Origin: Meghimatium bilineatum
Lineage: Eukaryota > Mollusca > Gastropoda > Stylommatophora > Philomycidae
Assembly (NCBI GenBank): GCA_034231615.1
Contig: CM067298.1
Span: 21,023,478 to 21,087,477, forward strand
DNA length: 64,000 bases
Direction of reading: 5' to 3'
Shown here in pieces: positions 34,551-45,014 of the stretch. The notes beneath the pieces were generated by a model. It was not told where the DNA came from and made no database searches. It was given only the letters and a program-made list of their open reading frames with translations. The stretch's first letter is position 1. The number at the start of each line of letters is the position of its first letter. Made by a program: the position numbers and the translations under genes.

Positions 34551-34692
34551 CGAACATGCTGAAGTCGGATGTGTCAGGCCGAAAGGCGCAGATATCGCAT
34601 AAATGCTGTAAACCATGGTACAACGCATTCCGTTCTCCGGACTACATCCTGCTAATCTGCAGGAGTTTGAGAACGAAGGCAGAAGAAGAAGA
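34551..34692 (+). mobile_element. SINE-B, 3' half
   Basis: ATGCTGAAGTCGGATGTGTC, GAAAGGCGCAGATATCGC, CCGTTCTCCGGACTACATCC and GCAGGAGTTTGAGAACGAAG end in GCAGAAGAAGAAG. High similarity to the reference copy suggests it is young. Confidence 0.88.
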
Positions 34693-34879
34693 TCTCCCTG
34701 AAAAAAATTACTCTAGGGTGCGGACTTTATAACTCTACAAGTGCGAACTTATTTGACGCCGCAGTCCCGGCGATGGGATTTCAAGTTTTTGAATAATATG
34801 TGAAGTTCTGACAAACGATTCTTTTAGTAAGAACGATTCGCATGCAATGGTGGTATACATGTTCATCCACATCTGTAGG

Positions 34880-35125
34880 AGTGGGGGGGGGGGTATTAAG
34901 TCATACATTGCACACACGCAATACCTAACTGTCGCGAAAATTATCGATAACAAAAAGAAAGACTAACTGCATTATATAACGATTTTAAAGGACGTACTTT
35001 TTCTATCGTCGGTGGAGCAAGTTTGTTAAGTTAGTTAAGTTGGTTGGTTGATTGGCTGGCTGGTTAGTTAGCTAGTTGTTTAGTTTAGTTTAGTCAGTCA
35101 GTCAGTCAGTTAGTTAGTCGTTGGA
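34880..35125. repeat. G-tract and TTAG/TCAG-rich simple repeat
   Basis: A G-run at 34882-34893 and a drifting tetranucleotide repeat (GGTT, TTAG, TCAG) at 35025-35125. Confidence 0.75.
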
Positions 35126-35139
35126 TCATCGTTACTCCA

Positions 35140-35950
35140 CTCCGGACAAGTCTATACGTGCTCAGATCTCTCCTTGAGTGTATCCGTCATTACACGTTGA
35201 CAAACGGTCCCAGTAAGGCCGCTGATCGACCATCATTCTTTCTCACCCACGAAACCACTCCTTTCTAGCGACACCACATTTCAAACCAAGCTCTCTTATC
35301 CTAGTCAAGGAACAAGAGTCATCGTCACTTATACAGTCATTTGTTCGTGCATTAAAAATGTCTCCCCGATCTATCGCTCCAGCAACAGCCGTAGCAGTAG
35401 CGTGTTCGGCCAACTTATCTGCTCTCTCATTTCCTCGGACTCCTGCATGTCCCAGCACAAAAGTAAAAGTCAATTTACGCACACGGGAATTCTTCACTGC
35501 ATCCAGCCACTGTTCCCGAATATACATCGCCTGACTTTCACAATCATTCTCATCGAGTCATTGAGTATACAGGCATGCTCGCAGACAGTATGCGAGCACA
35601 CCCATTTCAAAGCTTTAGTTACTGTCAAAATCTCCATTGGCATGATGCTTGTCGTCTGAGCGAATGCACAACATTCCTCTCTGATCGCCCCCCCCCGCAT
35701 TTGAACCATGAAGCCCCAGCCAAGCATTCCTGATGTGTCTCACAACCGACCCATCTGTATATATATAATCATATCACCTTCCCTGGAATTCTCTCCAATC
35801 AGAACGAGTACATCCGACTCTAGAACTGTCTGACACCATTCCCTATATTTTCTTTTGAGTGTTATTATTACTTTGAAGGCTGTCGGACAATATAAGGGCG
35901 CCCGACTCCATTCCGCAAGGTGGCGCAAGGTTTTATTATAGTGGTCTGGA
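35140..35950 (-). mobile_element. RNase H-bearing LINE, 3' part
   Basis: Minus-strand order: AEWSRAPLYCPTAFKVIITL, DMIIYI plus a frameshifted TDGSV box, WLGFMVQMRGGAIREECCAF, MPMEILTVTKALKWV, LNDSMRMIVKV, then LTFTFVLGHAGVRGNERADK (RNase H C-terminal His-Asp signature) and a tail RIRELGLKCGVARKEW. It is moderately decayed. Tail relatives occur at 40960-41200 and 42040-42340. Confidence 0.85.
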
Positions 35951-35999
35951 TGTCGTGGGTACCAAGATCATAAGCATCATTGAAATCCGTAGCATCTAA

Positions 36000-36260
36000 T
36001 GATGTATGCAGAGACGGTCTATTGGCCCTTTTCATTTTTCACCTATATATTTCATGTTACACGTAAATAACGTTACTGTGCTCACTTGTAAAGTCATCAT
36101 AGATAGCAGAAGTAGCCTTAGGAAATGCCTCGGAATGGTTCTGCACCTCATAAACACAGATGTTACAACGCCGGTGTCTGTAACTAATTGTGCCGAAATA
36201 CCCGAAACAATTGCTAAAATGTGACAATGGACCAAGATGTCTTTAAGATTTTTGTCACAT
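36000..36260 (-). mobile_element. Penelope-like element fossil, short
   Basis: Matches 14790-15120 in pattern (GCCTTAGGAA, ACAATGGACCAAGATGT and following sequence) and so belongs to the same Penelope-like family. It is an old broken piece. Confidence 0.45.
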
Positions 36261-36810
36261 TTATAGAGAGAATGATAGAATAGAGCGTGACAGTAGAGAA
36301 CGGAGAAAATTAAACTTCTCTGGAACGATCTGAAGAACCCTTAACAAACAACTGTTTCACTTTTTATACACATTACTAATCATATTTTTTATTGTTTGTT
36401 TCCTGTTTGTTCTGTATTTTTTTTCTTGATAAAGACTTACAGTTGGAAACCTTGACTTAGTCTTTCTTGTATTGTATACTGGTTTCTATATCTATCTGCA
36501 CTTCGTGCTGACTCAAGTTGCGAGGCGAGTGGGTAACAATTGAGCGGACCTGGTCCAAATCTCATTTTCAGCATTATGATTCTTCTTTAATACTTTTTTT
36601 GCATGGAAAAAAAGTAACTCTTATAATGAGGTACGATCTTTGCTAACGCAGAAACTATATTTGGTTATATGAGAGATGTAATAATCTACAATTATATTTG
36701 GCTATATGAGAGTCGTGACAATCTAAAACAACGGAGATCGTGATTCATGCATCGTGGTTCGTGTATTCAATGAACAACCTCCGTAAAATATTGGATCTCA
36801 ACCAGCAACA

Positions 36811-36969
36811 TCCACCGAAGACGAATGTGTCGGGCCACTGGCGCAAATAAAACGGCGACACAACGCATTTCCATTCTCTGGACCACATCCTGCTGGAAAT
36901 CTAGAAGGACCATGGTCCTGCTGTAAGGGAGATCCAGCGAGACTTTGAGAATGAACGAAGAAGAAGAAT
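36811..36969 (+). mobile_element. SINE-A, full length with 11-bp target duplication
   Basis: A 159-bp copy from TCCACCGAAGACGAATGTGT to AATGAACGAAGAAGAAGAAT. Direct repeats AACCAGCAACA flank it at 36800-36810 and 36970-36980. This defines the unit length of SINE-A. Confidence 0.93.
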
Positions 36970-36984
36970 AACCAGCAACAGACT

Positions 36985-37595
36985 GGGACAGTCATCGTAT
37001 ATACCCTTATACCCTTATAAGTCCGACAAAATGACAAGCAAAGCAAGACTGGGATCCCCCCCCCCTTTGTTTTTTAAGCTTTGGCACTGGTTTCTTGTAG
37101 TTTCTAAATCAAGTATCACCCATCACATACATAGTTTAAGTGATAAATACTACATAAAGTACAAAGGTTATTATTAAAGCCTAACTAAATGTAAATAATA
37201 AAAAAAAATATTAAAACCTAACTAAATGTAAAAAAATAATAATAATTCGCAATAAACAAAAGAACAATGAGAACTTTTTTTCCACGTTCCGGTCCAACGG
37301 GGACATAGTTTACTTTTCAAAATTATCTCACAATTCTTCTGTTTTTCAAAAATACCTGTTTCTTATAACATTATGTAACGATAGATGACAATTATTGGTT
37401 TTCAAATAAATTTCATGCAGGTATGAAGAACATCGGAACTTCTAGACACTAACAATACTTCGATAAGCCGGCCATGCCAGCTTCTAAATGTATCTTCATT
37501 GGTCAATCACAACAACGTTAGTTCTCGCGATTTTTTAATCTTCCATAATGTGACGTCACTCATAGATTCTTGTTTAGAAATATAAAAAAATTATA
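36985..37595. other. unrecognised stretch with a short duplication
   Basis: A C-tract at 37058-37066 and a twofold repeat around ACCTAACTAAATGTAAA (37170-37250). Nothing else is recognised. Confidence 0.5.
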
Positions 37596-37599
37596 GCAT

Positions 37600-38560
37600 C
37601 ACAGCACTCTCATAAGTGCTCCTCTCTCCGTTCCAACCATCCCAGTGTGCGTAGGCTCAGAGTCCCGGTCAGGTGTTGGTTGCCTGATCTTCGGGACTTT
37701 TCCAAAACAAAATTTTACATTCCCTCTCCTCTAGATACTCCCATTTCTGACATTCTCTGTTGTTGTTGTTCGTCCATCACAAGTGATGATGACCATTTGT
37801 TACATCCACTTTTGAAAATTCAATTAGACTTATGTCCTTGATTATGGATTCGTAGATGGCTAATGAGTCCTATTCGAGCTGTAAATGTCCTTGGACAGTT
37901 CGGACATGGAATGACCACTGTAGACGGATCTTGATCTATCCGTGACTTTCTATCTGCTCTCCGCTGTGGAGCTGCTGCATTTCTCCTCTTTTCACAAGAT
38001 AATGCGCTCTTTTTGATTGTAGAACGCCATGTAGATCTATTTTGTGCAAGTTATTTCCATGTATCGTGGTATATTTCAAAGGCTTTCGGTGAGTTCTTTA
38101 ACGAGTCCTTGTAGTGCTTTTTTTGTGTGGCCACCTTGAGATGGTGTACCCTTCTCCTACTCACCATACAGAAGTATCTTTGGTAGATGATGGTCTGGCA
38201 TACGCACCAAATGACCTGCCCAGCGAATCTGTGTCAAACATGCTCTGTATGTGTACGTTCTCAGCCTCATTGACATCATCTTGAAGTGAATTAATTACAT
38301 CCTTGATGAAGTTTGCTTTATCTCTTCTCAGCATTGTGCTGTATATCGCCACATTTCCTGACAATAAGTCGGCTATCTCGCTTCCTCTGACCCTAGCATC
38401 ACCAGGGCAGTAAATCCATGTAATTATCTGGACAATTGCGTTATTCAATAAGTCTCACCGTTCCTTTCTCAGCATATACTTTTCAATCTTGCCTAGCATG
38501 CTTTGAAAGTATGTGAGTATTACCAAGTGTGTTAATGTATCATCAACCAATAAGGCATAT
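37600..38560 (-). mobile_element. Jockey/I-like LINE (copy 2), split by a zinc-finger LINE
   Basis: The left piece (37600-37760) matches the 3' flank of the copy at 22985-24610 (TCAGAGTCCCGGTCAGGTGT, CCATTTCTGACATTCTCTG). The right piece (38238-38560) reads IITWIYCPGDARVRGSEIAD, LSGNVAIYSTMLRRDKANF, the RNase H C-terminal region. Between them is the LINE at 37761-38237. Confidence 0.85.
37761..38237 (-). mobile_element. zinc-finger LINE inserted into another LINE
   Basis: A 477-bp 5'-truncated copy flanked by ACATTCTCTGT (37750-37760) and ACATGCTCTGT (38238-38248), an 11-bp duplication with one difference. Its minus-strand end encodes a C2H2-like finger pattern shared with 41550-41997 (CPNCPRTFTARIGLISHL-like, in broken frame). 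Confidence 0.82.
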
Positions 38561-38639
38561 AATTAACAAAATGTTAAGTATAATTAACTATGTAGTATTA
38601 TCATTCATAGAGGTTAATCATATGAATGTATATATCCAT

Positions 38640-38880
38640 GGGACATGTCTTTCACATAACGATCTCCTCACTACCACTCTGTAAACCTCTCGGTTTTGAG
38701 CAAGCTGCCCAGCCTCTTCTAGTTCCATGTTCAGAAGGTCTTCGACATCCTGTGTACATCGTAGTCTTGGTCTGCCTATTATTCATCTTTCCTTAGACTT
38801 TTCCCTCCATGATTAATCTTCCTAGCATGCATCTTGAATATATAATGCATGAGGTATTATAATAGCCACATACATCAATA
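38640..38880 (-). mobile_element. RTE-like LINE, 3' end
   Basis: The minus strand reads GRPRLRCTQDVEDLLNMELE, EAGQLAQNREVYRVVVRR, ending near CATGTCCC. It is the cleanest form of the remnant at 421-860. Confidence 0.78.
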
Positions 38881-38889
38881 ACTATTGGC

Positions 38890-39610
38890 GGTAGAACACA
38901 TTGAAACTTGCGTTATGCCGATGATATCGATATCTTTGTAAATTCCGAAACTGAACTCCAGGAACTCACCTCAGAGTTGAAAGACATTAGTGGGAAATGT
39001 GGCATGGAAATTAACATTAATAAAAATTGTTGTGTAGACATGTGCTGTGTAGACATGTTATTGCCGCGATAGAGAAGATGAAGTAGAAGAAGCATTGATA
39101 CAAGTAAAATATCTGTGACTAGTGATACCAAATGTGATTCTACGAATCTCAGGTTAAACGGTCACAATCTTGAAGAAGTTACCACCTTCAAAGAGTCCCA
39201 AATATGTGATGATGGCATTTCCGGAAATGAAAGTAAGCTACAATTCGAGATGGCTGTCGTGGCAAGGTTGAATATGATTTGGACAAGTAGATTGTTATTA
39301 CAATCAAGATTAATCTATTCAGATCACTTAGTGATAGGCCCTAAGAACTAGTTATAGGCGTCCGGAAGCAAATAAACAAACTTGTAAGATATCAAGCACC
39401 ACTTTTGGCAGTGGAGAAACGCCGTAAACTTGTTTGGTTTTGACATGTAACGAGACACTAATCACTATCTAAAGTGGTTGTTTTTGTGTGTTTTTTTCCA
39501 CGAAAAGTCGAGAATGGTAGGAAAAGAGAAGCGCAGAGAAAATTCTCGATTGATAACATCAAGGAATTGTCTGTGTGATTTTTGTCCACTCCGAATGGCT
39601 GCTGATAGAG
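38890..39610 (+). mobile_element. LINE fossil, relative of 33360-34400
   Basis: YADDIDIFVNSETELQELTS, CGMEININKN, then after an internal irregular stretch SVTSDTKCDSTNLRLNGHNL and EEVTTFKESQICDDGISGNE. The tail (REAQRKFSIDNIKELS) runs to about 39600. The order matches 33895-34250 including the unusual NGHxLEEVTTFK block. Confidence 0.75.
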
Positions 39611-39614
39611 AAAT

Positions 39615-40955
39615 GTTTGGAGAGCTTTTTTGTGCTCATATCTCCAGTGCAACATTCCAACAGCAATGACGTGTTATGTAATTATTATTGTGTATTTTTA
39701 TATGTCCAAAAATAAGTTAGCGTGCGTTTTTTATAGTTTTAAAGAAATAGTTCTATGTTTTAGGTTTTTGCGGGCGTCTGCGTTGGTTCGTCTTTCTGTC
39801 CATGATATTCTTGTTCTATAACATTTCTTTCTTATTTGTGGTCATCGTGAGTTTCTTGGCATTGTATAAAGCTCAGTAGTTTGCCAATGCTTTCTGACCC
39901 AGTTCTGGTCGCTAATCACTTACTGGTGAATGATAGATATACGAAATAACTCTGTTTTGTTGTGATAGGATATGAACATTTAGATATACAAAAGAACATA
40001 AAACGGGCTTGTTAAACGTCACAAAAAGAGTCGGCTGTTATAACAACAAAAAATAGTTGAGATTTAACGTACAATGTTTGCCAAGTTTATCTCGAGAATA
40101 GTCATGCGTGTTGATCTCAAATAGTGCCACTCGTCTTAGCTTATGCGACGGATCATTGGTCATTTTACCTCGCCAGCCAAAGAAAAGAACGGAAAGGCTA
40201 ATATATCAAGATAAATTACACAGCACGAGATTAGCGTGGAAAAACCTTACTGGAAAAAATATTTATTAGCTTATGCTTAAAAGAATTTGGTCAACACGAG
40301 AAATCAGGAAAAAATATCCCCTAAGAAATATCCCCTAAATATCCTAAACAAAAATTGTTGCTCGCCTTTCAGACCGCGGCAATACACAGGGAAACATTTT
40401 TTTAAATGTTGATATATCGTCGCGGAACTCCTAACTTGCCCTATATTTAATAACTAGGATTGTAGTCGTACATTACATGTAATTGTCTCCTTCCTTCACA
40501 CTAAGTAGCACTTTTAAAAAAAAATGTATAGGCCTGTACTTTTGCTGCTTTCAAGGGCGGGAGTCAACTATAATCATTGATATGATCCGACTCCCTCTCA
40601 ATGATACTCATATTAACACATCTCAAACAGCGTCACTTGTTTTACTGTAGCGACATTGATCAGTGTATACTTTTGTGTCTCAAGCCAATGAAAAATATGA
40701 AAACGTCAAACGTCAGGTCAGCCTAAGATCAGTGACGCAGTCTGAGGTCTATCCATATGACAATTCTGGAGAGAGATTTCTACCATGGTCATCTAGATGG
40801 CTACACTTTTATCAACCCTGTTGTAAGGTGACATCATGCGCTGAAAGGATAGGGGTGTTAGTTATTAAATATTACATAGTCTATAGGCCTATTGTTTATC
40901 CTCTTTGCAAGTATTTCCCAGCAGTAGCCTATAATGTTATTTTAATGGTATTAGG
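39615..40955. other. unrecognised stretch between LINE pieces
   Basis: Short frames only; no exon that fits either host gene, no ordered repeat. AGGCCTAT-like words appear but form no array. Confidence 0.45.
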
Positions 40956-40959
40956 TTAT

Positions 40960-41210
40960 AGGGCATAAGCCCATGGACCGCTGGCTCAGCAACCATCCTC
41001 TTTGCACGCAGGACATGTCAGTATATCTCTATGTATATTGTGGCTGATGGTTCCAGTTCTATGTAGATTGCTTGTTATTTTTGAAATCTTCGTTGCGTGC
41101 TATCTTTGGGCCACGCCTATCCTCGCTCACAATTCGTGCACTCTCTATATTGACTCATGCTTATTGATCATAAAATCCTCTGGTCATACGGACTCATGAA
41201 GTGTATTAAG
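40960..41210 (-). mobile_element. LINE C-terminal tail remnant
   Basis: The minus strand reads PEDFMINKHESI, RVHELxxRIGVAQR, then SNLHRTGTISHNIHRDILTC and PACKEDGC. The tail LTCPxCxED also occurs at 42100-42340, marking an RNase H-type LINE C-terminus with a short Cys pair. Confidence 0.65.
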
Positions 41211-41549
41211 TAGGCCTATGTCTACTCGGCCCATAGGTTGTCATCTTTTATGGCGCGGCTAGTTAGTTTCCTTCCCCACCCGTGTGTCCGAGAACACAGA
41301 TAAGAGATTGTTCGCAATGAAGCCCACTTTTCTAGTAATACGTCAGAAACATGAGAATAGAATAAGACAAGTAAAAACAGTTTTTCACAAAATTCAAATC
41401 ATGTACTAGAGGTCGTTATCAATCATCAAGTGTCGTCTCCGCTACGACGATTGGCTACAACGGACATCCAACATCCTCGGACTCTTGCTTATGTGGTGCC
41501 CTATACTGCATCTCATGACGTTTCCAAACCTTGTATCTCTACCTCTTGT

Positions 41550-41913
41550 GCGTATTGAGAACTCGCGTTTGCCAAAACAAATATATTATGGAGAACTCAA
41601 GGCAGGATTTCGAAAAGCTGGTGGACAGAAAAAGCGTTTCAAAGACACGCTCAAGTCATCCTTGAAACATCTTAACATTGACGTAGGCGCTTGGGAGAGC
41701 CTCGCTCAGGATAGAACAGCATGGCGTTACAGCATTAGAACGGGAGCACTAGCGGCAGAAGAATTCAGACAAGAAACTGCAAGACAGAAGCGGACACGTA
41801 GAAAAGAAAAAACATCTCAACCTCACACAGATACCTTCTATTGTTGTCAATTCTGTAAAAGAACATTTTGTGCGCGCATTGGACTTGCTAGTCATTTAAA
41901 AACGCACTATTAA
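41550..41913 (+). CDS. LINE C-terminus with C2H2 zinc finger
   Basis: The frame entering from the truncation reads [60 protein letters not shown] and, at the end, [20 protein letters not shown] then THY and a stop at 41911-41913. The last block is a C-x2-C-x12-H-x3-H finger, known at the C-terminus of one LINE group where it may bind nucleic acid (role inferred). The RT domain is absent because of truncation, so this is a fragment, not a gene. Confidence 0.85.
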
Positions 41914-41997
41914 CTTTATTATTTTATTATTTATTGTTATTATTATTATGGTTGAGTTTTTGGTCATCGTCGATCACGACGGACGAACATCATCATC
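41550..41997 (+). mobile_element. zinc-finger LINE, 5'-truncated, 15-bp target duplication
   Basis: Flanked by ATCTCTACCTCTTGT at 41535-41549 and 41998-42012. The body ends in a non-coding tail with GATCACGACGGACGAACATC and an ATC run. Its sequence is nearly identical to the nested copy at 62325-63225, so both are recent. Confidence 0.92.
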
Positions 41998-42039
41998 ATC
42001 TCTACCTCTTGTTTCTGTCCCCTAGCTCTATCATTAAGT

Positions 42040-42340
42040 AATATATTCTTCTTGTGCTAGTTCATACCTGCGTATTAGGTATTTTTTTAAAAAAAGGTCG
42101 GTTGATTATCCTCTTCGCACAACGGACACGTTCATAGGTGCTCAGATCTCCGCTTCTGTAAATTTTTCAGGGAATAACTGCTGATGGTTCCGGTTCTATG
42201 TTTGGTTCACTACTCTTTTTGAGCTTTTTATCAGGGGTTATCTACGGGCACGTCCATCTTCACTCCCAATTCCCGCATTCTCAATATTGACTCACGCTCA
42301 TTCAACTCAAAATCCTCAGATCGTGAGAACTCATACTTGA
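42040..42340 (-). mobile_element. LINE C-terminal tail remnant
   Basis: The minus strand reads EDFELNERESILRMRELGVK, MDVPVDNP, then LTCPLCEEDNQP near 42110. It is parallel to 40960-41210 and 35140-35300. Confidence 0.65.
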
Positions 42341-42499
42341 ATATCAGTGCTGACAAGAACCATACACTACATGATATTGAAAATATCAAAGGAAACAGAT
42401 TAAAGAGCAGGATGTCATGACATTGCAGGGTGGTTATTGATCGGTTATGCACATTAGGTGACATAGAACCTGAAGAAGAGTGGTAAAAGCAAACATATC

Positions 42500-43050
42500 A
42501 AGTTTACAACTTCCAATAAAGTGGTAATCACACTTTCCAGGAAACGTGACAATGGCATTCCAGCGCGTATATATTCAAAAGTCCAGGTTCTAATCAGTGA
42601 TAATGCATCAGATGTGGATATTATTGTCTATACTGGTGGGCATGTTGTTAGTCGCATGCACAATACTTGGGCATTCGTGGCTCAATGCAGAGCGAAATGT
42701 ATTAAGGAAGAAAGTTGTGATTTCTGTACAATCACTAATAGTATGCTGGTGAAAGCGATGGCAGTGACGGTGGCTGAAGTTCCAAAGTGTTGCATGTCTA
42801 TTTTCTTACTGATTCTATGAGTATGCTTCGAAATATTTCAATCAGGCTATCTTCGCTGTCAGTGACTTACGTCCATGACGAAATATATGTGGCAGACTTT
42901 TAGATGAAAGGGGGTGCAAGATTTGCAATCACTGTGGGAAGTTTAGCAAATCTGACAGAAGAATGATGAGTTGTTTGGCCCAGAAATGTGTGATGTGCTT
43001 CTTAAAGGACGTGGTAAACATGAGATACTTACTGGTGCAACTTCTGTGCA
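42500..43050 (+). mobile_element. RNase H-type LINE fragment, plus strand
   Basis: The frame reads VDIIVYTGGHVVSRMHNTWA, FVAQCRAKCIKEESCDFCTI and TNSMLVKAMAVTVAEVPKCC. YTGGHV stands where YTDGSV, the first catalytic box of RNase H, is expected. A SINE-B follows directly. Confidence 0.75.
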
Positions 43051-43057
43051 ACGGGAG

Positions 43058-43310
43058 AAACCTCTGTAGATTAGCAGGATGTAGTTCGGAGAACGGAATG
43101 CGTTGTGTCATGGTTTACAACATTGCTAAGATATCTGCGCCTCTCGACCTGACATCTGATGTCAGCATGGCTTTGGGTCACTGACCCTATATGGAATGGG
43201 ATGGTCAACTCCATCCCATAACCTCCTTAGTCGTTTCTTACAACATGCATGGAAGGTAAACAGTGTTGCCATTTTTTTCCTCACCTCTCGGGCCCCAGGA
43301 TCACATGGGC
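43058..43310 (-). mobile_element. SINE-B, near full length
   Basis: Antisense SINE-B: CTCTGTAGATTAGCAGGATG, TAGTTCGGAGAACGGAATGC, CCTATATGGAATGGGATGGT and CCATAACCTCCTTAGTCG, ending in CTCTCGGGCCCCAGG. Confidence 0.88.
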
Positions 43311-43324
43311 AGTTTCACTATTGA

Positions 43325-43550
43325 AAGCAATGGTTCCTGTGAACCTACATACATCTCTATTTTATTTCTTATGTACAAATTTGTCTTATGAAGTTTTGCT
43401 AATCACTCAAGACACACACAACATACACAATTCGACCAAAGGGCATTAATCAAAACAACAATTGAAACAAAATTGAAACATACAGCAGAAAATGGACAGT
43501 AAGAATTATGGGCGTTGACATTGGCATGTGCATTGTAGATTAATCAGAAG
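43325..43550. other. unrecognised short stretch
   Basis: Nothing recognised between SINE-B and the Penelope-like piece. Confidence 0.5.
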
Positions 43551-43553
43551 AGG

Positions 43554-43960
43554 TTAAGCGATACCGGACAAGGAATATACAAAAATGACTATATGTATGT
43601 GACACGAAACAACATAAATTATGGAACAACTAGAATCATCCATGGAGGTGTCTCCGCACCAGTATATCCCTGAGTTTCTTGTCATGTCTGTAAGCAACAA
43701 GAAAAATATATCAAGGAACACCTCCCGCGTCTCGGGATCAGACTGGAGAAGAGGAAGGTGACGGGAGCAGGACATGACAAACGGCAGCGATATGGGGGGG
43801 GGGTGGAAATTGAGAACAAGCTTGACCCTGTCAGAAGAGGAAGACTTTCAAGTGTTGAAGAGTGTGTCCTGAAAGGGAGATACTGCACACTGGAAAAAGA
43901 GCAGATCTGAGGACTTTCTCCTCGGAGTATAAGTGATAGGGGAAGAAATCTGTCATCTCA
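43554..43960 (-). mobile_element. Penelope-like element fossil
   Basis: Minus-strand frames contain DRVKLVLNFHP, a C-tract where a Pro run is read, VCHVLLPSPSSPV and YRHDKKLRDILVRRHLHG, which parallel the LVLTFHP and following region at 15131-15406. It is an old broken copy; a SINE-B has landed at its 3' side. Confidence 0.65.
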
Positions 43961-43973
43961 TAGGCTTCACAGT

Positions 43974-44248
43974 AACCTGTGTGTTGCCGAGGCCCGAAAG
44001 GGGGGCGGAGAATAGCAACACTGTTTGCCTTCCATGCATGTCGTAAAAGGCGACTAAGAAGATTATGGAATGGAGTTGGTGTCCCATCCCATATAGGGTC
44101 AGTAACCCAAAGCCATGCTGAAGTCGGATGTGTCAGGCAGAAAGGCGCAGATATCGCAGCAATGATGTAAGCCATGACGCAACTTATTCCGTTATCTGGA
44201 CTACATCCTGCTAATCTGCGGGAGTTTGAGAACGAACGCAGAAGAAGA
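43974..44248 (+). mobile_element. SINE-B reference copy, 14-bp target duplication
   Basis: A 275-bp unit from AACCTGTGTGTTGCCGAGGC through CATGTCGTAAAAGGCGACTA, CCATGCTGAAGTCGGATGTG and ACTACATCCTGCTAATCTGC to AACGAACGCAGAAGAAGA. It is flanked by ATAGGCTTCACAGT (43960-43973) and ATAGGCTTTACAGT (44249-44262). The last 80 bp resemble SINE-A; the first 195 bp do not. Confidence 0.93.
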
Positions 44249-44394
44249 ATAGGCTTTACAGTTCTTGAATAATCATTTATTTTCTATATGTCAACATAGT
44301 TTCATGAAAAAAGGAAAAGGATTAAAAAGGAATAGAGGATTGACTTAATTGTGCTTGGGTTATTCTTATATGTTCTCTGCCTCTCTCAACGAAC

Positions 44395-44795
44395 ATTAGC
44401 ACTGTTTACTTTCCTTGCATGTTATAAGCAGCGATTAAGGAGGTTTTGTGATGGAGTTGGCTGTCCCATCCCATATAGGCTCAAAATGACCCATTAGCAA
44501 TGCTAAAGTCAGATGTTTCTGACTGAAAACCACAGATATCACAACTAAACTATAAATAATGACATCGCTTTCCGTTCTGCAGACTGCATCATTTCTTCTT
44601 CTTCTGCGTTCATTCTCAAACTCCAACTGGATCTAGCTGGATCATGGTCCTGCTAGATTTCCAGCAGGATGTAGTCCAGAAAATGGAAATGCGTTGTGTC
44701 GCCGTTTTATTTGCGCCAATGGCCCGACACATCCGTCTTCGGCGGACTGCATCATTTAATCTGCAGGAGTTTGAGAACAAACGCAGAATAAGAAA
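44395..44795 (+). mobile_element. SINE-B split by a SINE-A
   Basis: The left part (44395-44594) shows TTCCTTGCATGTTATAAGCA, GGCTGTCCCATCCCATATAG and the right part (44745-44795) TTAATCTGCAGGAGTTTGAG and AACAAACGCAGAATAAG. It is older than the SINE-A inside it. Confidence 0.85.
44595..44744 (-). mobile_element. SINE-A inside SINE-B, 13-bp target duplication
   Basis: The direct repeat GACTGCATCATTT flanks it at 44582-44594 and 44745-44757 with no difference. The body is antisense SINE-A of 150 bp with a TTCTTCTTCTGCGTTCATTC start and a CCGTCTTCGGCG end. Confidence 0.93.
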
Positions 44796-44799
44796 AAAC

Positions 44800-45010
44800 T
44801 CCTACTGATTAGCAATGTGTAGTCTGAAAACAGAATGTGTTGCCTCGTGGTTTACAGCTTGGCTGTGATATTTGTACCTTTCGTATCAATACATTTGACT
44901 TCAGCATGACACATTTAAATCACTTGACCTAAGGACAGGGTAGCCAGCTCCACAATCAAACCATCTTTAATCACCTCCTACTACATGCATGGCAGATTAA
45001 TTTTACTCTT
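44800..45010 (-). mobile_element. SINE-B copy, diverged
   Basis: Antisense SINE-B: ACTCCTACTGATTAGCAATG, GCTGTGATATTTGTACCTTT, CAGCATGACAC and TAATCACCTCCTACTACATG. It is head to tail with the split SINE-B and more decayed. Confidence 0.75.
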
Positions 45011-45014
45011 CTTT

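Noticed and set aside
43974-44248. Firm assignment of the organism from the SINE head
   Set aside because: The resemblance to mollusc SINEs is from memory and short; without a search it supports only a guess.
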